Assembly (NCBI RefSeq): GCF_017921815.1
Contig: NZ_JAGEMM010000002.1
Span: 186,001-250,000 of the forward strand
Reading direction: 5' to 3'
Length of the DNA: 64,000 bases
Source: Microvirga antarctica
GTDB taxonomy: Bacteria > Pseudomonadota > Alphaproteobacteria > Rhizobiales > Beijerinckiaceae
Both the position numbers and the translations under genes were made by a program. This document shows positions 43,394 through 52,740 of the stretch, in pieces; positions within the stretch are counted from its first letter, which is position 1, and every line of letters begins with the position of its first letter. The notes under the pieces were generated by a model. That model had not been told where the DNA came from and did no database searches. It saw only the letters and a list, made by a program, of their open reading frames with translations.

Positions 43394-44243
43394 TGCCGCC
43401 ATCAGTGCCGCGGAGCCGAAAAAGCGGCGTTCTGCGCGGCGCAACGTCTATCTGACGACGGGTTCGAGCCTGCTCGCACTCTTCGTCGTGCTAGCGGTTT
43501 TCGGCGGGGCGGTGGCGCCATACGATCCCAATGCGCAGGATCTGATGGCCATCCTCGATCCGCCCTCCGCCAGCCACTGGTTCGGCGCGGATCAGGTCGG
43601 ACGCGACATCCTCTCGCGCATCATCGTGGGAACCCGCGCGACGCTGTCGATCGCGCTGACGTCGGTCGCGGTGGCAGGGGTCATCGGCGTCGCCCTTGGG
43701 GTCGTCTCCGGCTATTTCGGCGGGTTCATCGATCGGGCCATCACGGTGGTGATGGACCTGCTGCTCACGGTGCCGAACATGGTTCTGGCGATCGCGGTTG
43801 TTTCTGTGGTCGGCGCCAGTGCTGCGGGGCTGACAGTCGCCATTACGGTCAGCTTCGTGCCGCCGCTCGCGCGTCTCGTGCGCGGCCGGGTCATGGAACT
43901 GCGCGACGAGGATTTCATCAGCGCGGCCCGCACCCTTGGCATCCGTCAGCCGCGCATTCTCGTCCGCCACGTGCTACCCAACGCGGTCTCGGTGATCGTC
44001 ATCGAACTCAGCCTCCTGGCAGGGCAGGCGGTGCTGGTCGCCTCCGCTCTCGGCTTCCTCGGCCTCGGCGTTCAACCGCCCGATCCGGAATGGGGCTCAA
44101 TGCTTGGCACCGCGCGGGAATACCTCACCACCGCCCCCCATCTGGTGATTGCACCGGGTCTTGCCATCACGCTGCTGGTCTTCGCGTTCAACATGCTGGG
44201 CGACGGGCTGCGCGACCGGTTCGATCCCAACACCTCGCCCTAG
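43386..44243 (+). CDS. Dipeptide-type ABC importer permease (DppC-like)
   Basis: A 285-residue permease with a basic N-terminus (EPKKRRSARRN), six helices and the DppC marker HWFGADQVGRDILSRIIVGT. EAA loop: DFISAARTLGIRQPRILVRH. The ATG lies inside the end of the DppB-like gene, showing translational coupling. Confidence 0.94.
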   Translation: MADAAISAAEPKKRRSARRNVYLTTGSSLLALFVVLAVFGGAVAPYDPNAQDLMAILDPPSASHWFGADQVGRDILSRIIVGTRATLSIALTSVAVAGVIGVALGVVSGYFGGFIDRAITVVMDLLLTVPNMVLAIAVVSVVGASAAGLTVAITVSFVPPLARLVRGRVMELRDEDFISAARTLGIRQPRILVRHVLPNAVSVIVIELSLLAGQAVLVASALGFLGLGVQPPDPEWGSMLGTAREYLTTAPHLVIAPGLAITLLVFAFNMLGDGLRDRFDPNTSP

Positions 44244-44255
44244 CGGAGACAGACC

Positions 44256-45365
44256 TTGACCTTCGGTATCGTCGATATCCATTGCCACATCTTTCCGCCG
44301 CTTGCGGGCGCGTCGGGCTTTCCGGACGTCGAGACCCATCGCCTGCATCAGCAGCGTTCGATGCATGTGCACGGCAACCAGCCATATCGTCGGCTGAAGG
44401 ACGATTCCGTCATCCAGAATCGCCCGCTCTGGAACGCCGAGGATCCATCGGAGGCCGGCCGCAACGCGAATGCAGGGTTCAAGGTCGGCCGGTGTGGCCG
44501 CTTCGAATGGTCTGCGGACGGCGAGGATGGGTATGTGCAGTTTCTGCCGCCCTATATGGCCGACATGTCAGCGCCGGCCGAGATCATCGTGCGGCAGATG
44601 GATTATGCCGGCATCGCTACCGCCGTTCTCCAGAATGAGCACATCTACGGCAATCTGGCGGAGGATTTTGCAAGCGCCCGGGCTCAGTATCCGGGTCGGT
44701 TCATCGGGCTCGCGCAGGTGGAGGAAAGCTTTGCCGACCGGGATGCCGAATTGGCGCGCGTCGCCGACGAACTCGACAGGCTCGACATGGCTGGGCTCTA
44801 CTACACCACCACAGGCCTCTTCCGCGACGGCTACCGGAGGCTGCCTGACGATCCGTCCTTCGGCCCGCTCTGGCGCGAGATGGCACGACGCGACGTTCCG
44901 ATCTTCTGGGTCCATTCGGCGAAGTCGCCGATCGGCACCTACGAGGACGAGATGCGCCATCTCGCCCGCATCGTGGAGCGACACCCGACACTTCGGCACG
45001 TGCTCGTGCACGGCATCCCAACCGCGCTCTACGCGCGCGAGGACGGAACGCTCGATCTGCCGGACGTTCTCACGCGACTGCTGACAGAGGGGCCGGTCTC
45101 GGCGGAAATTCTGTATCCGATCGGATGGGGCGGCCGCATGGCCTATCCGTATACGGCGGTTCTCCCGCATGTGCGGCAACTCGTGGAAACGTTCGGGGCC
45201 GATCGCTTCATGTGGGGCTCCGACATGCCCAATGTTGAGCGCTACTGCACCTATCGCCAGAGCCTGGCCTATCTCTGGGACCACGCTGATTTTCTCAACG
45301 AGCAGGAGCGACGCCTGATTTTTCGCGACAACGCCCTGCGGCTTTTCTCGCCGACGGACCTCTGA
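44256..45365 (+). CDS. Amidohydrolase family protein (ACMSD-like, amidohydrolase 2)
   Basis: A 369-residue TIM-barrel metal enzyme. It begins with the metal motif DIHCHIFPPL (H9, H11), has a further histidine in IFWVHSAKSP and LVHGIPT, and ends with the family mark FMWGSDMPNVERYCTYRQSL containing the catalytic aspartate. Members hydrolyse or decarboxylate small aromatic or oxo-acid compounds. TTG start with GGAG eight bases upstream. It lies 12 bases after the permease and three before the ATPase, firmly within the operon. Confidence 0.9.
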   Translation: MTFGIVDIHCHIFPPLAGASGFPDVETHRLHQQRSMHVHGNQPYRRLKDDSVIQNRPLWNAEDPSEAGRNANAGFKVGRCGRFEWSADGEDGYVQFLPPYMADMSAPAEIIVRQMDYAGIATAVLQNEHIYGNLAEDFASARAQYPGRFIGLAQVEESFADRDAELARVADELDRLDMAGLYYTTTGLFRDGYRRLPDDPSFGPLWREMARRDVPIFWVHSAKSPIGTYEDEMRHLARIVERHPTLRHVLVHGIPTALYAREDGTLDLPDVLTRLLTEGPVSAEILYPIGWGGRMAYPYTAVLPHVRQLVETFGADRFMWGSDMPNVERYCTYRQSLAYLWDHADFLNEQERRLIFRDNALRLFSPTDL

Positions 45366-45368
45366 GGG

Positions 45369-47189
45369 ATGACAACCCCCGTCCTCTCCGTGACAGACCT
45401 GACCACGTCCTTCCTGCTGGAAGGAACATGGCGTCCGGTGGTGCGCAACGTGTCGTTCGACATCATGCCCAAGGAAACGGTGGCGGTCGTGGGCGAGTCC
45501 GGGTCGGGCAAGAGCATGACCGCCCTGTCGATCATGCGGCTGCTTCCGAGTGCGAACAGTCGCATCTCCGGACAGATCACCCTGGCCGGTCGGGACCTGC
45601 TGGCCCTGTCGGAGCCGCAGATGCAGGCGGTTCGTGGCAACGACGTCGCGATGATCTTCCAGGAGCCGATGACGAGCCTCAACCCGGCCATGACGATCGG
45701 GACGCAGATCGCCGAAGCGCTGATGTGGCATAAGCCGCTCCAGCGTGCCGAGGCCGAGGCGGAGACGCTCCGTCTGCTGGAGCGTGTGCGAATTCCCGCC
45801 GCGAAGGCGCGCTTCGGGGAGTATCCCCATCGCTTCTCGGGCGGCATGCGTCAGCGGGTGATGATCGCCATGGCGCTCGCGTGTCGGCCCTCGCTGCTGA
45901 TTGCGGACGAGCCGACAACGGCGCTCGACGTCACGATTCAGGCGCAGATCCTCGCCCTCATCAAGGAATTGCAGGATGAGGAGGACATGTCCGTTCTCTT
46001 CATTACCCATGACATGGGTGTGGTGGCCGAAATCGCCGACCGCACGGTGGTGATGTTGAAGGGCGAGGCGGTCGAGACGGGGCCGACCGAGCGCATCTTT
46101 CGCGTGCCGGAGCACCCCTACACGCGGGCTCTGTTGGCCGCAGTTCCGCAACTGGGAAGCATGACGGGTCACGCACGACCGATGCGGTTTCCCGTCGTCG
46201 ATCCGGCGACCGGCGGATCCGACACGCCCGAGGAGACGTCCGACACGGTCTCGCCTCTGGGAAGCCCGGTCCTGGAGGTTGCGCACCTGACCACGCGCTT
46301 CGACATCCGCTCCGGCATGATGAGCCGGCTGACCGGGCGCGTGCACGCGGTCGAGAATGTGTCGTTCAGCGTTCAGCCGGGCGAAACCCTCGCGCTGGTC
46401 GGCGAATCCGGGTGCGGGAAGTCGACGATCGGTCGGTCGATCGTGCGGCTCGTGGAAGCCGACAGCGGATCTGTTCTCGTCGATGGTGAGGATATCCTGC
46501 GCCAGAAGGGGCGGGCGCTGCACGCCATGCGCCAGCGCGTTCAGATGATCTTTCAGGACCCCTTCGCGAGCCTCAACCCGCGGATGAGAGTGGGCGATGC
46601 GATCGCGGAGCCGCTGCTGCAGAACGGTCTCGCAGATGCCGCGGGCGCGCGGGCGCGCGCTGCGGATCTGCTCGAACGGGTTGGTCTTCCGCCAGAGATG
46701 TCGCGGCGCTATCCGCACGAATTTTCCGGAGGGCAGCGACAGCGCATCTGCATTGCCCGTGCCCTTGCCCTGCAGCCCAATGTGATCATTGCCGACGAAT
46801 CGGTCTCCGCGCTTGATGCGTCCATCAAGGCACAAGTGATCAACCTCATGCTCGACCTGCAAGAGAGCCTCAAGCTTGCCTATCTGTTCATTTCGCACGA
46901 CATGGCTGTTGTCGAGCGCGTCAGTCACCGTGTCGCCGTGATGTTTCTGGGCGAAATCGTGGAGATCGGGCCACGCGAGGCGATTTTCGGCAATCCCCAG
47001 CACCCGTATACCCGCAAGCTTCTCGCCGCCGTTCCGGTTCCGGATCCTGCCCGTCAAGGGAGGCGGCGGGCATTGAACAACGATGAGATCGCAAGTCCGG
47101 TCCGGACGCTGAATTATGTCCCTCCGCTGCGCCAATACCGCAATGTGTCACCGGGCCACCTGGTGAGCATGGCCGGTGACGGCGCATGA
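45369..47189 (+). CDS. Fused DppD-DppF-type ABC importer ATPase
   Basis: A 606-residue protein with two ATPase domains. Domain 1 (about 5-265): Walker [11 protein letters not shown], signature [16 protein letters not shown], Walker [13 protein letters not shown]. Domain 2 (about 298-550): Walker [14 protein letters not shown], signature [16 protein letters not shown], Walker [13 protein letters not shown]. The end of each has the oligopeptide-type [13 protein letters not shown]. It powers the importer encoded upstream. The second domain has Ser instead of Pro after DE in Walker B. Confidence 0.94.
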   Translation: MTTPVLSVTDLTTSFLLEGTWRPVVRNVSFDIMPKETVAVVGESGSGKSMTALSIMRLLPSANSRISGQITLAGRDLLALSEPQMQAVRGNDVAMIFQEPMTSLNPAMTIGTQIAEALMWHKPLQRAEAEAETLRLLERVRIPAAKARFGEYPHRFSGGMRQRVMIAMALACRPSLLIADEPTTALDVTIQAQILALIKELQDEEDMSVLFITHDMGVVAEIADRTVVMLKGEAVETGPTERIFRVPEHPYTRALLAAVPQLGSMTGHARPMRFPVVDPATGGSDTPEETSDTVSPLGSPVLEVAHLTTRFDIRSGMMSRLTGRVHAVENVSFSVQPGETLALVGESGCGKSTIGRSIVRLVEADSGSVLVDGEDILRQKGRALHAMRQRVQMIFQDPFASLNPRMRVGDAIAEPLLQNGLADAAGARARAADLLERVGLPPEMSRRYPHEFSGGQRQRICIARALALQPNVIIADESVSALDASIKAQVINLMLDLQESLKLAYLFISHDMAVVERVSHRVAVMFLGEIVEIGPREAIFGNPQHPYTRKLLAAVPVPDPARQGRRRALNNDEIASPVRTLNYVPPLRQYRNVSPGHLVSMAGDGA

Positions 47190-47259
47190 TGGGTCGTGCC
47201 ATAATGGAGGGCTTGAGAACGCCCCTGTTCATCACGATGACCGCGGTCGGAGGGACGCT

Positions 47260-48093
47260 ATGAACCAGGTCGAAAGACTAGGCCAACGCCTGATTGAACC
47301 GCACGCGCTCGACGAGGATGCCGGTTCGAAGAAGCGCGCGCGAGTCAGCGGCATCGAGCGCGCCATCCAGATCCTCGATCATCTGCAGGCCATCGGCCGG
47401 GCGACGACCGCCTACGATATCGCGCGTGCGGTCGGTGCTCCCCTCTCGACGATCTACACCATCGTCGACGATCTGGTGGCGCGGGCGATTCTCAGCCGCG
47501 ACGCGGACAACAATGTCTGGCTGGGTCACAAGCTGTTCCATTACGGCCTCGCTTACGCCCGTGAACTGGACGTGATGACGGTGGCCGTTCACGAGATGAA
47601 CATGTTGGCCCAGGAGGTCGGCGAGACCGTTCAGATATGCGGCCGTGACGGGGACATGATGGTCGTGCAGGCGATGACCGAGGGCGCAGGCCATTTCAGC
47701 GTCACGTCCCGCGTCGGCACACGCATTCCGCTCAACTGGACGGCCTCCGGCCGCTTGCTGGTCGCGCGGCTCAGCGAGGCCGAGCGCGTGGCCCTTTTTC
47801 GCCGCAGCGCCAAGGCGTCGCCGACGGGGCGTGCGATCACTGATCCGGAGATTCTGGCCGCGCAGTCACGGGAGGCCGTCGCAAGCGGCATATCGATTCA
47901 ATCGGGCGAGTCCGATTATGCGGTGGCCTGCATCGCCGCCCCGGTGCGTCGGGACGACGGCGAATGCGTGGTGACCATCTCGATCGTGCTGCCTGAATTC
48001 AAGGTGCGGGATGAGCCCGAGCGCTTCGTTCCGGCAGTCCGCAACGCCGCGCGAAGCATCGAGAAAAGGCTCGGCTGGCAGTCCGGTGACTGA
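47260..48093 (+). CDS. IclR-family transcriptional regulator
   Basis: A 277-residue regulator with an N-terminal helix-turn-helix (SGIERAIQILDHLQAIG, STIYTIVDDLVARAIL) and a C-terminal IclR effector domain (VGETVQICGRDGDMMVVQAM, RIPLNWTASGRLLVA, SGESDYAVACIAAPVRRDDG). GGAGGG before the ATG supports the start; an earlier in-frame ATG at 47176 would overlap the ATPase gene. As last gene of the locus it probably controls the RidA-led unit in response to its substrate. Confidence 0.92.
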   Translation: MNQVERLGQRLIEPHALDEDAGSKKRARVSGIERAIQILDHLQAIGRATTAYDIARAVGAPLSTIYTIVDDLVARAILSRDADNNVWLGHKLFHYGLAYARELDVMTVAVHEMNMLAQEVGETVQICGRDGDMMVVQAMTEGAGHFSVTSRVGTRIPLNWTASGRLLVARLSEAERVALFRRSAKASPTGRAITDPEILAAQSREAVASGISIQSGESDYAVACIAAPVRRDDGECVVTISIVLPEFKVRDEPERFVPAVRNAARSIEKRLGWQSGD

Positions 48094-48121
48094 CGCGCCT
48101 TATATCCAACGATAGGCGCGT
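48093..48121. terminator. Hairpin between converging genes
   Basis: ACGCGCCT at 48093-48100 pairs perfectly with AGGCGCGT at 48114-48121 around a 13-base loop. It lies between the iclR-type stop and the converging exported-protein gene. No clear T run, so a weak bidirectional terminator. Confidence 0.5.
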
Positions 48122-48132
48122 GCAGTTGCTCT

Positions 48133-48705
48133 CTAGCCGCCGGCCTTCGGCTTTTCCGTCACCTCATAGGTGCAGACGAACGAGGTCGCGGCGATTCGAT
48201 AGGTGTCCGTCTCGTTGGCCGGGTCCTGAACGATCGCATCGCCCGGCTTTGCGACCATCGCCTCGCCCCATGGCGCCTTGAACGTATAGGGGCCTTCGGA
48301 CGGTCCGAGGATCACGAAACGCATGGGAGTGCCCAGCGGCTTGAAGCTTCGCCAGCCCTGCGCGTCTCCTTCGCTCTGCGCCGCACTATAGCGCTTGGGA
48401 AATGCCGCCGCCTTGACAAGATATTGTTCGTTGCCGGATTCGGGGCAGCGGTTGCGCACCACCATATCGCCGGCCTCCGCGGGCTTGCTCTTTGTCTCGA
48501 CGCCTTCGCTGCGGATGATGGTGACGACGACTTCGCCCAGGTCAGCAGGCTTGGCATCCACCGGCTTTGTCTTCTGAGCGAGACCAACCCGGCCCGCGCT
48601 CATGGCCGTTGCCATCAGGCCCTTGACGTCGAAATCCTGTGCGCAGGCGGCGGAGACCCCGAGGCTGACCAAGACAAGGGAGACGGAAGCAAGCAGATGG
48701 CGCAT
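48133..48705 (-). CDS. Exported hypothetical protein, 190 residues
   Basis: Begins with a signal peptide (MRHLLASVSLVLVSLGVSAA, cleavage near CAQD). The mature part has a strand-rich pattern, PAEAGDMVVRNRCPESGNEQ, YLVKAAAFPKRYS and a C-terminal SFVCTYEV; two cysteines may form a disulfide. A segment GPYTFKAPWGEAMVAKPGDA looks like a cupin- or SH3-like turn but no family can be named. Single gene, periplasmic by prediction. Confidence 0.65.
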   Translation of the reverse strand: MRHLLASVSLVLVSLGVSAACAQDFDVKGLMATAMSAGRVGLAQKTKPVDAKPADLGEVVVTIIRSEGVETKSKPAEAGDMVVRNRCPESGNEQYLVKAAAFPKRYSAAQSEGDAQGWRSFKPLGTPMRFVILGPSEGPYTFKAPWGEAMVAKPGDAIVQDPANETDTYRIAATSFVCTYEVTEKPKAGG

Positions 48706-48791
48706 GAAATCCTCAATGCCAGAGTGGATGCGCCCACGCTACCGCGTTCATTGACAAAGATGAAGGCAGCGAATCACTCTGGCAACCTGTG

Positions 48792-49403
48792 CTACATCGG
48801 CGGCGCGACCCCTTTGGTACCGACCACCACCCGGCCGGCGCTCAGCTTGCCGGCGTCGTCCCTCTGCGCCGAGATGAAGATTGGTGCGCCCGGAACCATG
48901 TCGGTCTTCTGCGCGGGCGCAAAGGTAACGATCGGGGTTCCATCGGGAATGACGACCGTCTTCTCGTTGCCTTTGTAGGACAGAACAAGCTTCTGACCGT
49001 CCACGCCAGTGACCGCGTTTGCGACCGTGGCGTTCGTCATCGTGCTGTTGGGAGCAAGATCCCAGGCGAAGCTGCCTTCGCCCGTCCCCTTCATCGCAGC
49101 CGGGAAGATCAGCACCTCGAGCGCTTCGGCGCCGTTGTCGCCTTTCGGCACGGAGGCGGTGCCGATATAATCGCCGGGCTTGATGTCCGACATCGCAGCT
49201 TTGGCGACGCTTGAGACCGTCCAGTCGGAATTGAGGGCGATCGACAGGGCAGGGCCCTCGCGGGACTTCACCAGGAGCACAGAGCCATCGAGGCTCTCGA
49301 TGGTGCCTCGGACCCGTTGCGTTTCTGCCGACAATGCCGCTGCCGGCAAACCTGCCAACGTGCAGAAAACAAGGGCAGCAGCTGTCTTCGATGTCGTCCA
49401 CAT
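48792..49403 (-). CDS. Exported hypothetical protein, 203 residues
   Basis: Signal peptide (MWTTSKTAAALVFCTLAGLP, cleavage near SAE). The mature part starts TQRVRGTIESLDGSVLLVKS and includes KPGDYIGTASVPK, NATVANAVTGVDGQKLVLSY and VIPDGTPIVTFAPAQKTDMV: two repeats of an OB-like beta module, like DUF5666-type periplasmic proteins. Function unknown. It starts 87 bases upstream of the other exported-protein gene on the same strand, so the two may be co-transcribed. Confidence 0.65.
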   Translation of the reverse strand: MWTTSKTAAALVFCTLAGLPAAALSAETQRVRGTIESLDGSVLLVKSREGPALSIALNSDWTVSSVAKAAMSDIKPGDYIGTASVPKGDNGAEALEVLIFPAAMKGTGEGSFAWDLAPNSTMTNATVANAVTGVDGQKLVLSYKGNEKTVVIPDGTPIVTFAPAQKTDMVPGAPIFISAQRDDAGKLSAGRVVVGTKGVAPPM

Positions 49404-49546
49404 GGCTTTGATCCTTGATGATCCGTCAGATTATAGAGAGGCTGCCGGGCGAGGACAGGTCCAGAAGGCCGGCCCCACCCTGAGCCTCGACATTGTGATT
49501 TCGGCTAGGATCGAAGGCCGGGCTGGCGTAAGGAAAGCTCGGGCAT

Positions 49547-49777
49547 ATGGGCGCCCTTGCAAAGTGGGAGTTCACGGTGATCGGTTGGGTCCTACGCGTG
49601 CTCATGATCGGCGCGAGCGCATTGACGGGGTGGGTTATGGCGAAGGACGCGCCGCTTTTTGGCGTCGTCCAGATCCTGGTGACCCTCGGCCTCATGGCGA
49701 TGATCGTCGCAGTCGTGGCGTTTTGGCCCGCACACTTTTCCGAACGCCTGTCGCGTCTCTTCGGCAGGGTGCGCTAG
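49547..49777 (+). CDS. Small two-helix membrane protein, hypothetical
   Basis: A 76-residue protein with two hydrophobic helices (about 10-30 and 40-60) and a basic tail SERLSRLFGRVR. Positive charges at the C-terminus suggest both ends are cytoplasmic. No family recognised. It converges on the next gene with a hairpin between. Confidence 0.55.
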   Translation: MGALAKWEFTVIGWVLRVLMIGASALTGWVMAKDAPLFGVVQILVTLGLMAMIVAVVAFWPAHFSERLSRLFGRVR

Positions 49778-49803
49778 CCGACCGACACCGTTTGTCGGCC
49801 GGC
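49777..49803. terminator. Hairpin between converging small genes
   Basis: GCCGACCGACA (49777-49787) pairs with TGTCGGCCGGC (49793-49803), one mismatch in eleven pairs, around the loop CCGTT. It starts at the last base of the plus-strand gene and probably ends both converging transcripts. Confidence 0.6.
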
Positions 49804-49814
49804 TCTCCTGTTAT

Positions 49815-50123
49815 TTAGGAGGGTGAGGGTTTGTTGCGCATTCCCTCATGAGCCGTCGTGGTTTCCGGATAGGAATGTTTCGGGCTGCGCTTTTTCATTT
49901 CGAGCGCGCGCCGGGCATTTGCCTTATTGGCGAGCCGCGCCTGATGACGCCGCTCCTCCTCGGCTTTGGCCGACATGCGATCATAGATCAACCAGCCGAC
50001 ACCGCAGCCCACCAGTCCAGCGATCACCAGCGCACCAGCCGTGTAAGTGCCGATGCGGGAGTCGCGCCTGAAATGCGCTTCGACTTCCGGGGCGTAGTAA
50101 CTTTCGTGATCCTTGGCCATCAT
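49815..50123 (-). CDS. Single-pass membrane protein with charged tail, hypothetical
   Basis: A 102-residue protein: a polar N-terminus (HESYYAPEVEAHFRRDSRIG), one helix (YTAGALVIAGLVGCGVGWLI) and a highly charged, helical C-terminal tail (SAKAEEERRHQARLANKANA) likely to be cytoplasmic or coiled. Two adjacent ATG codons at the start. Function unknown. Confidence 0.6.
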   Translation of the reverse strand: MMAKDHESYYAPEVEAHFRRDSRIGTYTAGALVIAGLVGCGVGWLIYDRMSAKAEEERRHQARLANKANARRALEMKKRSPKHSYPETTTAHEGMRNKPSPS

Positions 50124-50283
50124 TGGTCCTTCTTCGAGCTCGGCAGTTGCCGCTGGCCGATCAACGACCGGAGACCGTTCGCGTTCCGGCCGACGCTGGA
50201 AACACGGTCACGCACCTCGCGCATCGGGAGACGATGTGCCAAGCTTGGCCGGATTATTGCTTCAGGAGAGATATCCGGCGCCC

Positions 50284-50934
50284 ATGATCGGTTATTCGAA
50301 GGCCCATATCACCCTGGCCCTGATGCTTGCCGGGCTCGCAGGTTTCGTGGACGGGATGGGATTCATCCACCTCGGCGGCCTGTTCGTGTCCTTCATGAGC
50401 GGCAACTCCACCCGGCTCGGCGTCAGCCTCGCGCAGGGGGAATGGCATGACGCTGCGAGAGGGGTGATGATCATCCTGCTATTTGTAGTCGGGGCGGCGG
50501 CGGGCGCCCTTGTCGCCCATGATGGCCGCCCCTCCCGCCGCCCGATCCTCCTTCTGACCGAAGGGTGCCTGCTCGGCGGCGCAGCGCTGGCGAACCTTCT
50601 GGGCGTGTCCGCTATCAGCGTCGGCGCGATGGTGATTGCGATGGGGATGGAGAATGCCATCTTTCAGAAGAAGGGCGAGCCCGGCATCGGGCTGACCTAC
50701 ATGACCGGCGCCCTTGTCCGCGTCGGCCACCGGTTGGCCGCAGCACTTCGGGGCGGCGACGGCTCCGGATGGGGGCCGAGTCTGGGCCTGTGGGCGTCGC
50801 TATGCTTCGGCGCCCTGCTCGGCGCGCATTCCTACGCGGCCATTGGCCTTGATGCGCTATGGATACCGTCCGCGGTAGCCTTTGCCCTGGCGATCTTCGT
50901 CTTTCGAACGGATGGTCGAGAGCCACAGCCGTAA
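50284..50934 (+). CDS. YoaK family membrane protein (DUF1275)
   Basis: A 216-residue protein with six hydrophobic helices and the DUF1275 marks DGMGFIHLGGLFVSFMSGNS near the start and IAMGMENAIFQKKGEPGIGL in the middle. The family has no established function. The ATG at 50284 starts right before the first helix; the nearest AGGAG is 16 bases away, so a few residues more or less are possible. Confidence 0.88.
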   Translation: MIGYSKAHITLALMLAGLAGFVDGMGFIHLGGLFVSFMSGNSTRLGVSLAQGEWHDAARGVMIILLFVVGAAAGALVAHDGRPSRRPILLLTEGCLLGGAALANLLGVSAISVGAMVIAMGMENAIFQKKGEPGIGLTYMTGALVRVGHRLAAALRGGDGSGWGPSLGLWASLCFGALLGAHSYAAIGLDALWIPSAVAFALAIFVFRTDGREPQP

Positions 50935-50982
50935 CCAAACACCTGTTCGAACGTTAGATCCGGGTCGCCACAGGAGCATCCC

Positions 50983-51174
50983 ATGCGTTTTGAGCTTTAC
51001 CGTGATTCTACCGGGGAATGGAGATGGCGGCTTCGGGTCCAGAACGGGCAGGTGATTGCAGAATCCGGCGAGGGTTACGTCCGTCGCCAGGATTGCGAGC
51101 ACGGCATCGATCTGGTCAAGCAATCCACCTCCGCACCCCTCGTCGACATGACGACGAAGATCGCCGGCGGGTAG
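50983..51174 (+). CDS. DUF1508 (YegP-like) protein
   Basis: A 63-residue single DUF1508 domain: RFELYRDSTGEWRWRLRVQN, GQVIAESGEGYVRRQDCEHG and the final IDLVKQ. YegP in E. coli has two tandem copies; many alphaproteobacterial proteins have one. Function unknown. AGGAG before the ATG at a suitable distance. Confidence 0.82.
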   Translation: MRFELYRDSTGEWRWRLRVQNGQVIAESGEGYVRRQDCEHGIDLVKQSTSAPLVDMTTKIAGG

Positions 51175-51183
51175 GTCGGTTGA

Positions 51184-52716
51184 CTACATTGTGGCGCCGA
51201 CCTGCCAGGGGATGAACTCGGCGTCGCCGTAACCCAAATCCTCCGATTTGGTGCGTTGACCGGACGCGACAGCCAGAATCGTCTTGAAAATCTCGGCACC
51301 CTTGGCTTCCAGCGACACCCCGTCGAGGATATCGCCGCAATTGATGTCCATGTCGTCGATCATCCGACGGTAGATGTCGCTGTTCGTGGCAATCTTGATG
51401 GAGGGCGTCGGTTTGCAGCCATAGGCCGACCCCCGGCCGGTCGTGAAACACAGCACATTGGCGCCGCCAGCGACCTGACCGGTCGCAGCGACCGGGTCGT
51501 AGCCCGGCGTGTCCATATACACGAAGCCCTTGGCCGTGACGGGCTCGGCATATTCATAGACGCCACGCAGGGTCGTGGTGCCGCCCTTGGCGGCTGCGCC
51601 AAGCGATTTCTCGAGAATGGTGGTGAGGCCGCCGGCCTTGTTGCCGGGGGACGGATTGTTGTTCATCTCGCCCCGGTTGCGCGCCGTGTAATCTTTCCAC
51701 CAGGCGATCCGCTCCACGAGCTTTTCGCCGATTTCGCGAGTGGCGGCGCGACGGGTGAGGAGGTGCTCAGCCCCGTAGATTTCGGGTGTTTCCGAGAGAA
51801 TCGCGGTGCCGCCGTTGCGAACCAGGGTGTCGACGGCAACCCCCAGAGCGGGGTTGCCGGTGATGCCCGAATAGCCGTCCGACCCACCGCATTGCAGGGC
51901 GAGCATAATTTCCGAGGCCGAAACGGTCTCACGGCGCGCCCGGTCGGCGGCGGGCAGCATCTCCCGGATGACATCGAGGCCGGCCGCGACCGTCTTGCGG
52001 GTGCCGCCGACATCCTGGATCGTCATGGTGCGGAACGTATCGCTCTCCACCAGGCCATAAGCTTCTTTCCATCGGCCGATCTGGAAGACTTCGCAGCCCA
52101 GCCCCACCATCAGCACGCCGGCCATATTCGGGTTGGCCGCATAGCCCCACTGGGTGCGCTTGAGGATGTCGTAACCCTCGCCCTTGTTGTCCATGGCACA
52201 ACCAGTGCCGTGGACGAGGGGAATGACTCCGTCCACGTGCGGGTAGGCATCGAGCAGGCCCGACCGCTCCACCTCGCGGGCGATGAACCGGGCGACCGAG
52301 GCCGAGCAGTTCACACTCGTGAGGATGGCCAGATAGTTGCGCGTGCCGACCTTGCCGTTCGCCCGCCTGAATCCTTCAAACGTCGCCTGTTCGGCCACAG
52401 GCAGGATGGATTCCGGCTCGGCCGCTTCGGCAAACCGATAGTCGCGGGCGAAATCATGCAGGACGACGTTATGCTCGTGCAGCCAATCCCCGGGACCAAT
52501 GGCCGTGGCGGCAAATCCGATGATCTGTCCGAATTTCAGGATCGGCTCACCTTCCGCGATGGGCGCAATCGCCATCTTGTGGCCGCGGGGGATGCGGGCT
52601 GCGGCCGAGACGCCGTTCACCCTTGCTCCGGGATCAATGGGATCGACCGCAACCACGAGATTGTCGCGGTCATGAAGGCGAACCGTTCGCGGGGCGAGGT
52701 TGGGTTTATCGAGCAT
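51184..52716 (-). CDS. uxaA: Altronate dehydratase
   Basis: Converts D-altronate to 2-keto-3-deoxygluconate. The 510-residue protein has an N-terminal SAF-like domain (DPGARVNGVSAAARIPRGHK) and the large UxaA catalytic part: GKVGTRNYLAILTSVNCSAS, HGTGCAMDNKGEGYDILKRT, MLALQCGGSDGYSGITGNPA and FTTGRGSAYGCKPTPSIKIA, whose cysteines match the iron-binding pattern of the family. It follows the GntR-type regulator by 24 bases and faces uxaC across a shared promoter region. Confidence 0.93.
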   Translation of the reverse strand: MLDKPNLAPRTVRLHDRDNLVVAVDPIDPGARVNGVSAAARIPRGHKMAIAPIAEGEPILKFGQIIGFAATAIGPGDWLHEHNVVLHDFARDYRFAEAAEPESILPVAEQATFEGFRRANGKVGTRNYLAILTSVNCSASVARFIAREVERSGLLDAYPHVDGVIPLVHGTGCAMDNKGEGYDILKRTQWGYAANPNMAGVLMVGLGCEVFQIGRWKEAYGLVESDTFRTMTIQDVGGTRKTVAAGLDVIREMLPAADRARRETVSASEIMLALQCGGSDGYSGITGNPALGVAVDTLVRNGGTAILSETPEIYGAEHLLTRRAATREIGEKLVERIAWWKDYTARNRGEMNNNPSPGNKAGGLTTILEKSLGAAAKGGTTTLRGVYEYAEPVTAKGFVYMDTPGYDPVAATGQVAGGANVLCFTTGRGSAYGCKPTPSIKIATNSDIYRRMIDDMDINCGDILDGVSLEAKGAEIFKTILAVASGQRTKSEDLGYGDAEFIPWQVGATM

Positions 52717-52740
52717 GGTCGATCCCTTTCGTGAGCGCCG

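Noticed and set aside
44568-47135. An 855-codon minus-strand frame
   Set aside because: Antisense to the amidohydrolase and fused ATPase genes; no domain or start signal.
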